DNA of 64,000 bases from Trichobilharzia regenti (lineage: Eukaryota > Platyhelminthes > Trematoda > Strigeidida > Schistosomatidae): NCBI GenBank assembly GCA_944472135.2, contig OX235267.1, positions 35,929,312-35,993,311 on the forward strand, given 5' to 3'. The translations under genes were made by a program, and so were the position numbers. The notes below the pieces were generated by a model. That model saw nothing but the letters and a program-made list of their open reading frames with translations, was not told the origin of the DNA and did no database searches. This document shows, one piece after another, positions 55,350-64,000 of this stretch (positions are counted from its first letter, which is position 1; each line of letters begins with the position of its first letter).

Positions 55350-57315
55350 ATGCCTGGGTCAAAGAAGAGACAGAGAGTCTTGGATGCAAACAGGAAAGTA
55401 AGTCATGTTGACTTGTCTGTTACTTGTAACGATGTGTCTGATGTTAAGCATGACATGGTTGATGTTACTGTTTCGCCGTTCAGGGGTAATAGGAACATCA
55501 AACTCCCTAAATTAGAACCACAGTGTTTTGATGGAAACCCAGCTGATTATTTACAATTTGTAAAGGAGTTTGAGATCATGTTGAGTGGTTTTTTATTAAC
55601 TGATGAAATGAAATTGATGTATTTGATAAGGTATTCCACTGGAATTGCTTCAAGAGCTATACAGTGCTGTAAGCTCATGCCCCCTAATGAGGGCTACTAC
55701 AAGGCTATGAGCATATTACGTCAAAGGTTTGGAAGACCTTCAGTGATTGTAAGGAACGTATACGAAGCTGTAAAAGGTAACGGAAGTCAGCTTCAAGATG
55801 ACTCCAAGGCACTTACTGAGTTTTTAGATAATCTTATGACTTATAAGAATACCTTGATTTCTATGAATTGCATGAGTGACCTCAACTCGAGTTTTATACT
55901 AGAAGTAATAGCAAGACGCCTACACACTCGACTGCAAAGGAAGTGGGTGAAGATGAGCTCCCGTATGGAGGATGAGGGTATCGAGCCAAAAGTTGATGAT
56001 ATCCTGAAACTAGTAAAAGATAGTGTCAATCAATCTATGAGCAAGTTCGCCAGTATATTGAATCTCACCCCTAGAATAGAGCAGTCTGAGGGAAAAACGC
56101 AATCATTGATGACGAATAGGCCTCAGAGAGGTGGATATCGAGAAGGCTCCATGATGTCCAGTAATGCATATAGACCTAGTGAGTGTAACAGGTTTCGTAG
56201 TACATCCTCAACAGATGAGTTACAAGATGCAAGACAAGCACGGTTGTGTTTTACACGTTTGCAAGAGGTGCATACAAAGGTGAACTCTGAATCAGTGAGC
56301 AAGTTCAGTGATAAGCTAAATGTGAACTCCAGGCATGACTCCGAATTGTGTGACGATAACGGTGCGGTCAAGAAGTCTGTAGTTGCAACTGGTAAGCCAT
56401 TGTTGAATAGTATGCCACAGAAGAGAGTTACAGTCTCAGAGGACAGTTCTGACTCCACAAGTTTACAAGGTATTACTAGTCAGAGTGAAGGTATAAAACC
56501 TTTAATGATTTGTGAGGAGGAGCCAAAATTGTCTACTTCTGTTAATAAAGAGTTTGAAAATGATGAAGTCGACGATAGATGACGGTAAATTGAATATTTG
56601 TGATAATGATCATGATAGTGCAGATTTGTCTTTGGTTGATCATGATGAAATGGAGGGAATGCCTACTACCGCTAAGTTAAATAAAGGTTCTGTAGAACTT
56701 GAACGTGAAGTAGAAATAAATGAAGATTCAGTTGCAGAAGGCATGCATACTTGTAAGACCGTAAGTGGGAGTGATCAGCATGTAGCCCACCTATCATCAG
56801 ATGCTAGTGCCAAACCTGAGCTGATAGTAAAAGACAGCAGTGGTGGTGGTCTTGGAGGCAGACAAACTTCTGAAAGCCGAGCAACAACAGCTTCTGATCC
56901 ACCACTAACTTCATCAACTAATATCAATCAGTCGTCGTTGGTGCTGTCATCCACAATGAAACAGACGCCCATCAACTCAAGTATCTTGTCCAATGACTAT
57001 GATAGTATTGGTGCATTTGAAAGGACGAAAGATATTGCTCAGTTTAGTGAGAATAAGCCGAGTGTAAACGAAAGAGTAATTGTCAAATTGACTTGCACGA
57101 ATAAAGGCATTTCTAGTTTCAAGTTACTATTTGAATGCTATTATCTTTGGTGTAAATTACTCTGTTTCTATACTTGGTTGACCAGAAACGTCGTGTGTTT
57201 GTTCGTCATCTATATTCTACGATACAATGACATGAGCGAGTTGCCGTTCAGATTTGAGGATATAGCTGAAAGTAGGAAGTCAGCAAATGAACTCTGCAAC
57301 GATTTTCCAACCTAG
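55350..57315 (+). pseudogene. BEL-like Gag, copy H, frameshifted mosaic
   Basis: Open for 410 codons (55350-56582), then a 10-bp insertion near 56570 shifts the frame; the rest is open in the next frame to 57315. It has GAG, not TAG, at the recurrent amber site. The N-terminal 350 residues match copies A/B, the stretch 56590-56870 matches the D/G subtype (DSVAEGMHTCKTVSGSDQH), and the end again matches A/B with the KDIAQFSENK variant, so this is a recombinant copy. Capsid-like region, degenerate knuckle and hydrophobic end are all present. Confidence 0.85.
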
Positions 57316-58465
57316 GGCGTCAACCTGAGAAGGGTTGTAGGCGTACTGCTGTAAGTCCTACAATTCTTCAAAGGGTAGCGCATCAATGAGCAGTCCAATG
57401 TGCTTGGTGTTTGATCTTGTACATATGTTCATATTGTATATACTGAATTGATATCATCTGTCATCTAGCTGTTGGTAATTATGTTTGTGTCCGGACGACT
57501 TCCACTTGGATCATCAAACTGAGAAGGAATGTAGGCGTACTGCTGTAAGTCCTACAGTTCTTCAAGGGTAGTTTTTCATGCCAGAATCCACAACATTTGA
57601 TGTGTTGATTGTACATATGTTTGTGTTAAATACTTGTGTGAGTTCCAATTGATGTAATTGTTGGTTAATCTTCTTTGTGTCCAGACATTCCACAACTTAT
57701 AATCGTCAACCTGTGAAGGGTTGCAGGCGTACTGTTGTAAGTCCTGCAATTCTTCAAAGGAATTCCATCGAGACATGATCCGCTAGGTTATTTGTACTGT
57801 TTCTGTATACGTGTGGTGTGTCATATCAATTGGTGTTTTTGGTTTCATTGTGTTTACTCGTTGTTTTCGTGCCTTGTTTTTATTGCATAATTTTGTTAAA
57901 ATTTTCGTCGTGATTACTTCTGAAGTTGTTTCTTGTCTCCTACATCTGTGAATGAATTGATTGATGTTAGAGACAGCAGATGGGTCGTATACGCCGGGGA
58001 GGCTAGGCTATTGCTGAGAATGAAATGCACACGGAGATAATTGTTAGCTGCGGTCCCACACGCCGGGGAGCGGGAGTGTAAACGACTGAGGCTTGCATGC
58101 GTCACCGCTACTAGAACTGAGGCAGAATGAGTGACAAGCGATTTCAGTGGTAATTGGTGGTGAGTAGATACGAGGATGTGCGTGGAGTATCATGAGTTGG
58201 TGCCATGGTCACGTTGCATTCTGCAAGAGTCATCCTAGCAAGTGGCGATTGTGTTGCAAGATGTCAAGAGGAGGTCTCTGTCTGGAGGAGTAGGTCGTCA
58301 TTGATGTGTGAGATTGTGCTGTGGGTATGCTTGTGGTGTGTTGGCTTTTCTGTGTGTTTTCCATTTCAGCTCTGTCCGTGTGACCCAGGTTCTCGCAATG
58401 GCATCCAAGTCGACGTGTATTGGTCCTGAAGGGAAAAAGTGATGGATCCCTTTTCTGCCGGGGAG
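57316..58465 (+). repeat. 3' region of BEL-like copy H, three hairpin units
   Basis: Three units. The third hairpin (57721-57749) reads TTGCAGG/CCTGCAA, where the first unit reads TTGTAGG/CCTACAA, so both arms changed while pairing is preserved. The downstream block up to LTR I is conserved. Confidence 0.8.
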
Positions 58466-58825
58466 TGTCAATGGAGTCGAAGATTTAACGATCAATTCTT
58501 GGTTGTTTGCTCAAAACCAACTTCCCCTATTTTCGTGGAGGCATCAATACGACAGTCATCGTCTCATCGGTCGCTGTTCTGAAAGAAGAGTGAAACATCG
58601 TCAGAAGTAATACAATGATTTATTATTGAAATATTTGTTTTCAGATCTTAGTTCACTTATTCCTTTTATATGTTGGTGTAACCATAAACAAATAACAAGC
58701 GGCAGATCGGTGTTTCGGTTTTTGCGTCCGTTATAACTAAGCGTTTCTGAGAAATCTTCGAATAACAGCGTGGGCCCGAGCGTAGCGAGAGCTGGGCATT
58801 AACGCTTTATGAGACTTTGATGACA
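58466..58825 (+). repeat. BEL-like LTR I (right outer LTR of inner array)
   Basis: 360 bp, D/E/I subtype, TGTCAATGGAG to TTTGATGACA, followed by ACGCC, the target duplication. Confidence 0.85.
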
Positions 58826-59241
58826 ACGCCTACAAACCTTCACAGGTTGACCATTGTAAGTTGTGGAATGTCAGGACACAACCAAGATTAACCAACAATT
58901 ACAATAATTGGAACTCACTTAAGTATTTAACACAAACATATGTACAATCACTATGTCAAGTGTTGAGGATTCTGGCATGAAAAAACTACCCTTGAAGAAC
59001 TGTAGGACTTACAGCAGTACGCCTACATTCCTTCTCAGTTTGATGATCCAAGTGGAAGTCGTCCGGACACAAACATAATTACCAACAGCTAGATGACAGA
59101 TGATATCAATTCAGTATATACAATATGAACATATGTACAAAATCACACACCGAGCACATTGGACTGCTCATTGATGCGCAACCCTTTGAAGAATTGTAGG
59201 ACTTACAGCAGTACGCCTACAACCCTTCTCAGGTTGACGCC
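58826..59241 (-). repeat. 3' region of the K-J-F element, proximal part (minus strand)
   Basis: Inverted hairpin repeats directly after Gag J (59241 downward), ending in a hairpin unit that is cut at GGCGT by the inserted array. It continues at 51428. Confidence 0.8.
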
Positions 59242-61523
59242 CTAGGCTGGAAAATCGTTGCAGAGTTCATTTGCTGACTTCCTACTTTCAGCTATATCCT
59301 CAAATCTGAACGGCAACTCGCTCATGTCATTGTATCGTAGAATATAGATGACGAACAAACACACGACGTTTCTGGTCAACCAAGTATAGAAACAGAGTAA
59401 TTTACACCAAAGATAATAGCATTCAAATAGTAACTTGAAACTAGAAATGCCTTTATTCGTGCAAGTCAATTTGACAATTACTCTTTCGTTTACACTCGGC
59501 TTATTCTCACTAAACTGAGCAATATCTTTCGTCCTTTCAAATGCACCAATACTATCATAGTCATTGGACAAGATACTTGAGTTGATGGGCGTCTGTTTCA
59601 TTGTGGATGACAGCACCAACGACGACTGATTGATATTAGTTGATGAAGTTAGTGGTGGATCAGAAGCTGTTGTTGCTCGGCTTTCAGAAGTTTGTCTACC
59701 TCCAAGACCACCACCACTGCTGTCTTTTACTATCAGCTCAGGTTTGGCACTAGCATCTGATGATAGGTGGGCTACATGCTGATCACTCCCACTTACGGTC
59801 TCACAAGTACGCATGCCTTCTGCAACTACATCTGCATTTAATTCTACTTCACGTTGTAGGTGTACAGAACCTTTATTTAACTTAGCAGTAGTAGGCATAT
59901 CTATCATCTCATCATGATTAACCAAAGACAACTGTGAAGTATCATGATCATTATCACGAATATTCACTTTACCGTCAACTTTATCATTTTCCAACTCTTT
60001 ATTAACAGAAGTAGACAATTTTGGCTCCTCCTCACAAATCATTAAAGGTTTTATACCTTCACTCTGACTAGTAATACCTTGTAAACTTGTGGAGTCAGAA
60101 CTGTCCTCTGAGACTCTAACTCTCTTCTGTGGCATACTATTCAACAATGGCTTACCAGTTGCAACTACAGACTTCTTGACCACACTGTTATCGTCACACA
60201 ATTCGGAGTCATGCCTGGAGTTCACATTTAGCCTACCACTGAACTTGCTCACTGATTCACAGTTCACCTTTGTATGCACCTCTTGCAAACGTGTAAAACA
60301 CAACCGTGCTTGTCTTGCATCTTGTAACTCATCTGTTGAGGATGTACTACGAAACCTGTTACACTCACTAGGTCTATATGCATTACTGGACATCATGGAG
60401 CCTTCTCGATATCCACCTCTCTGAGGCCTATTCGTCATCAATGATTGCGTTTTTCCCTCAGACTGCTCTATTCTAGGGGTGAGATTCAATATACTGGCAA
60501 ACTTGCTCATAGATTGATTGACACTATCTTTTACTAGTTTCAGGATATCATCAAATTTTGGATCGATACCCTCATCCTCCATACGGGAGCTCATCTTCAC
60601 CCACTTCCTTTGCAGTCGAGTGTGTAGGCGTCTTGTTATTACTTCTAGTATAAAACTCGAGTTGAGGTCACTCATGCAATTCATAGAAATCAAGGTATTC
60701 TTATATATATATATATATATTTCTTCCTGTTTATGCAGGAACATACCAATTGTACAGGCATGGATAATTTATTATATAAATTACACACAATTTAATGTAT
60801 AATGAATTTACAGTTTGGTTGTTCTTTCTGACATTAGAGTCAGTAGGAACAGTCTGCTATAAAGTCTGTTTGTGTAGCACATAAAGAGATATAGAAATAT
60901 TGTCTTCGCATTAACAAAAAACCCAGACATCAGATGAATGTAATACAGATATCTGGGAAAAATAAAGCTTGAAGTCAATTCTCTTATATAACTTTGTTGT
61001 GAGCAGCACCCAAGGCCTAAAGATTATTATAAGTCATAAGATTATCTAAAAACTCAGTAAGTGCCTTGGAGTCATCTTGAAGCTGACTTCCGTTACCTTT
61101 TACAGCTTCGTATACGTTCCTTACAATCATTGAAGGTCTTCCAAACCTTTGACGTAATATGCTCATAGCCTCATCGTAGCCCTCTTTTGGCTTCATAAAC
61201 TTACAACACTGTATAGCTCTTGCAGCATCTCCAGTGCGATATCTCATCAAATACATTAACTTCAATTCATCACTTAATAGAAAACTACTCAACATGATCT
61301 CAAACTCCTTTACAAATTGTAGATAATCAGCCGGGTTTCCATCAAAACACTGTGGTTCTAGTTTAGGGAGTTTGATGTTCCTATTATCCCTGAACGGCGA
61401 AACAGTAACATCAACCATGTCATGCTTAACATCAGACACATCGTTACAAGTAACAGACAAGTCATCATGACTTACTTTCCTGTTTGCATCCAAGACGCCG
61501 TGTCCCTTCTTTGACCCAGGCAT
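59242..61523 (-). pseudogene. BEL-like Gag, copy J, split by a 317-bp CR1 tail
   Basis: Minus strand. 61523-61032 encodes the start (PGSKKGHGVLD, LPKLEPQCFDGNP, RQRFGRPSMIVRN) and 60705-59242 the rest. Between them a CR1 3' end is inserted with a 9-bp near-duplication (ATTCTTATA/ATTATTATA). There is no amber at the recurrent site and no frameshift, so excising the insertion leaves a full-length frame. It carries unique changes (DNDHDTSQLSLVNHDEMIDMP, VHLQREVELNADVV). The apparent N-terminus of the long downstream frame (FLHKQEEIYIYIY) is read from the inserted tail and is not part of the protein. Confidence 0.85.
60706..61022 (-). mobile_element. 317-bp 5'-truncated CR1-like tail inside Gag J
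   Basis: On the minus strand it ends CAGGAAGAAATATATATATATA, preceded by CATGCCTGTACAATTGGTATG and the hairpin TTCCTGCATAAACAGGAA. Its body matches the 3' UTR of CR1-like element 2 (38560-38660: CTTCGCATTAACAAAAAA, AATAAAGCTTGAAGT). Confidence 0.85.
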
Positions 61524-61668
61524 TGCTGAACTTGACGAAATTCCGAAAACGTTCCAGATATTGCTTTTTCAAAGAGGACTTGACCGGGACCAGGAAAGAT
61601 GAACGGTGACTATCCAAACTTTCACCAACTGTTTGAATCCGCCAAAGTCTGTTTCTACCGTCAGAAAC
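61524..61668 (-). promoter_or_regulatory. Leader between LTR K and Gag J (minus strand)
   Basis: 145 bp, the same leader found after LTRs A, B, G and H. It begins GTTTCTGACGGTAGAAACAG, a small inverted repeat (TTTCT/AGAAA) immediately next to the LTR where a primer-binding site is expected. I cannot match it to a tRNA from memory. Confidence 0.5.
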
Positions 61669-62027
61669 TGTCAGCCACGTCTCGTAAACCGTTAATGCCC
61701 AGCTCTTGCTACGCTGGGACTCACGCTGTTCCTTGAAGTTTCTCAGAAACGCTTAGTAATAACGGACGAAAAAACCAAAACACCGTTTGGCCACTCGAGA
61801 ATTCTTTATTGTAACACCAACATATGAAAATTGTTATCACTATGGTCTGTGAACAAATATTACAATAATAAATCACAATATTACTTCTGACGGCTTACTG
61901 TTGACTTCTTTCTGAACAGCGACCGATGAGACGATGACTGTCGTATTGATGCCTCCGCGAAAATTGGGGAAGTTGGTTTTGAGCAAACAACCATGAATTG
62001 ATCGTTCAATCTTCAACTGCATTGACA
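61669..62027 (-). repeat. BEL-like LTR K (minus strand)
   Basis: 359 bp, TGTCAATGCAG at 62027 to GTGGCTGACA at 61669. It is the 5' LTR of the K-J-F element. Confidence 0.85.
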
Positions 62028-62869
62028 CATGTTATCTGTAGTATTTTATTGAGTGCTTTCGTAGACTTCTTCTAATCCGTGTCGGAATATAATCACTTTG
62101 AGGCAATCTGAGGTTATGTATCTTCTCGGGCGCAATGACGTCGTGAATTGAGTTAATATTCTTATAGAATTTGTTAAGAATTGCATCTAAGGACTGGTTC
62201 GAAAAGTACGAGTCCCAATTAGAACATCTAATTAGGTGCTGATACAAGTCCCAGTCAGCATGTGTGTACAATCTCATATGTATCTGGCCAGCTTCATCTC
62301 TGCGTTTTCTTTCAGGAAAGATATCAAAAGAACAAACTACTATTCTATGGTCACTACCTGGAAATTCCTGTCCCACATGTACTGTAGATGGCGTTATGTT
62401 GTTCGTGAAAATAAGGTCTAGGATATTTGCGGATCTAGTGGGTGAATTTATGTGCTGTGTCAACCCTCCTGTGATGATGGAATTTATGAGATTATCATAC
62501 CTTTGGGGTCCTCGGAGTGAAGACCATGATACTTCTGGCAAGTTGAAATCGCCTCCGATAATTTTATAACTGAAAGGAAGATTGGCTGTAACATTAAAGA
62601 TATTGCTAAGCATATTATCATATTCCCTGCTGGATGAAGGGGCCGGTACACACAACCCACAAGTATGGGTTTACTTCTGACAACTTTTATTTCGACCCAG
62701 ATCGAGTCATTGAGTTGTGACAGAATTGGGTTACTAAACTGGGTTGCACACATGGATTGTTCACAGTAAATTAGTGTTCCACCCCCACGACCTGTCCGTC
62801 TGTCCCCTCGAAAAAGGTTGTATTTCTCAATCCTTAGGCTGTCATTGGAGATTTCACTTGTGCACTATT
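62028..62869 (-). pseudogene. CR1-like element 3, endonuclease part (5'-truncated), minus strand
   Basis: Reads from CTSEISND (62866) through RTGRGGGTLIY, VGCVYRP, GGDFNLPEVSWSSL, ILDLIFTNNI, FPGSDHRIVVCSFD and a basic linker ending RSLRKHSIKYYR at the BEL junction. Frameshift near 62650. The first ~50 residues of the endonuclease are missing, as expected for 5' truncation, and the edge joins gypsy integrase sequence at 62870. About 200 residues between KYYR and the RT piece at 50329 are not present anywhere in the window. Confidence 0.8.
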
Positions 62870-64000
62870 ACCACGGCTGCTAAGCCAACAGAAGTTAGAA
62901 AGCGAGGATTTTGTTAATGCACCCATCTCTGTTGAAGATGATGTAAACAGAGTTCTGGTAGGCGCAACTCAACTTCTTCCGGTGACTGCAGTTGAGGTTG
63001 CCAGCCACACACTGCGTGATCCAGTTTTGCAGAAAGTATCAAAGTTCATCCGATTTGGCTGGCCTCCACTTGTTCATTCAAGTGTTTTAAAACAGTTTTA
63101 CCAGCGACGCCAATCCTTATCCATCGTTAATGAATGCATAATGTTTGCTGATCGTGTTGTGGTTCCAGCTAATCTTCGTAACCATGTGCTTCGTCAGCTT
63201 CATACATCACATCCTGGCGTTGGGAGAATGAAGTTGATCGCTCGCAGTTATGTTTACTGGCCCAACATCGATGACCATATCGAAGACCTAGTTCGCAAAT
63301 GTAGTAAATGTGCCCAAGCATCAAAGTGCCCACGCAAGACAGAACTATGTTCCTGGCCACGACCGGAATAACCATGGTCCCTTGTTCATGTTGACTTCGC
63401 TGGACCGTTCAATAGTATGCATTTCTTAATATGTGGCGACGCGTTTTCCAAATGGCCAGAGATATTTCCTATGCATACTGCCACATCAACTGCAACAGTG
63501 TCCCACCTACGTCAACTATTCTGTCGTTTTGGGATGCCTGATGTTCTGGTGTCCGATAACGGATCGCAGTTCACCTCATCACTGTTCTCAGATTTCTGCA
63601 AACTGTTTGGCAACCAGCATATTCGTAGCCCCCCGTATCATCCCCAATCGAATGGACAGGCTGAACGTTTCGTCGACACCTTTAAGCGTGCTTATGCAAA
63701 AGCGAAGGGGAGAAAACAACAGAAGAAATTTTGGATAGATTCTTGCTGCGTTATCGTACGACGCCAAATCCTTCCACCCCAAATCAGTTATCCCCAGCGG
63801 AAATTATGTTTGGCCGGAAGATCAGAACTGCCCTTGACTCAATTAAGCCTAGGCAAGTAAAGCAGGGCTGCAGAAATACAAAAATGGAAAACCAATTCAA
63901 TCGCCATCACGGAGCTAAACGTCGAGTTTTCAAATTGTATCAGCAAGTTTATGTACGAGATTTTCGCTATTCACCTCCGAGATGGATTCGAGGACAAATA
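62870..64000 (+). pseudogene. pol: Gypsy element II Pol, part 4: integrase, runs off the window
   Basis: Resumes at PRLLSQQKLESEDF after the RNase H end. It has a spacer, then the HHCC finger (HTSHPGVGRMKLIARSYVYWP ... CSKCAQASK), an in-frame TAA at 63369, the catalytic core HVDFAGPF, VSDNGSQFTSS and HPQSNGQAERFV (DDE residues all visible), a frameshift near 63705, then LLRYRTTPNPSTPNQLSPAEIMFGR and YVRDFRY at the window end. The element's 3' LTR must lie beyond 64000. Confidence 0.85.

Larger units (their letters stand above)
50330..62027 (-). mobile_element. BEL-like complex K-J-F, minus strand, with tandem array G-H-I inside
   Basis: On the minus strand: LTR K (62027-61669), leader, Gag J, first part of the 3' region, then a plus-strand three-LTR array (51429-58825), then the remainder of the 3' region and LTR F (50688-50330). 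The array is bounded by a perfect 5-bp duplication ACGCC (51424-51428 and 58826-58830), so it is an insertion into the 3' hairpin repeat of K-F. No convincing TSD exists around the whole complex, and about 600 bp of the host CR1 gene are missing at its edges. Confidence 0.8.

Noticed and set aside
60680..60744. Start of a 500-codon minus frame with FLHKQEEIYIYIY
   Set aside because: Those codons come from the TA microsatellite of the inserted CR1 tail, not from the Gag gene.
1..64000. tRNA, rRNA, riboswitch or bacterial-type operon features
   Set aside because: I saw no tRNA-like cloverleaf, rRNA segment or prokaryotic gene signal on either strand; the content is eukaryotic retroelements.

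Overview
The window contains no recognisable single-copy host gene. It is AT-rich, intron-less, repeat-on-repeat DNA from what looks like a trematode, most probably a schistosome. The basis is the mix of element types: a CsRn1/Boudicca-type gypsy element with the unusual CHCC Gag finger, a BEL/Pao-type family, many CR1-like non-LTR elements and an RTE/SR2-like relic. Family names come from recalled protein motifs, not from a database search.

Left part (1-25.3 kb). After about 1.8 kb of unassigned DNA comes an eroded RTE-like reverse transcriptase (minus). A minus-strand CR1-like element follows (3' half 3575-5304, 5' half 18626-20109). It is split by a compound BEL-like insertion, LTR-internal-LTR-internal-LTR (5305-18625), flanked by a perfect 5-bp target duplication TCCTC. 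The first internal copy of that insertion is itself split by a very young gypsy element (6464-12279) whose 390-bp LTRs differ at one base. A heavily decayed plus-strand CR1-like element fills 20.1-25.3 kb.

Middle (25.4-33.4 kb). A minus-strand BEL LTR is interrupted by a nearly full-length CR1-like element (25495-32323) with an intact 1052-codon ORF2 and an ORF1 carrying one nonsense codon.

Right part (33.4-64 kb). One second gypsy element, plus strand, forms the scaffold: Gag, protease, RT, RNase H and integrase lie in order but are pulled apart over 30 kb by successive insertions. These are a 650-bp truncated CR1 copy with a 9-bp TSD, a BEL compound (36979-46818) holding a second full-length CR1 element, and a minus-strand CR1 element (47097-62869). 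The last was invaded by a BEL complex, which received a second tandem BEL array in its own 3' repeat (TSD ACGCC).

The most interesting object is the BEL-like family, present as seven internal copies. Each encodes a Gag-like protein with a DUF1759-like capsid region, a zinc knuckle that has lost one cysteine, and a C-terminal hydrophobic segment, with no protease, RT, RNase H or integrase. Behind the ORF lie two or three copies of a ~190-bp repeat with a conserved hairpin. The best intact copy is 15199-17154 (651 codons). It looks like a non-autonomous LTR element mobilised in trans by a BEL/Pao element; one decayed fragment of such a pol lies at 43691-45050.
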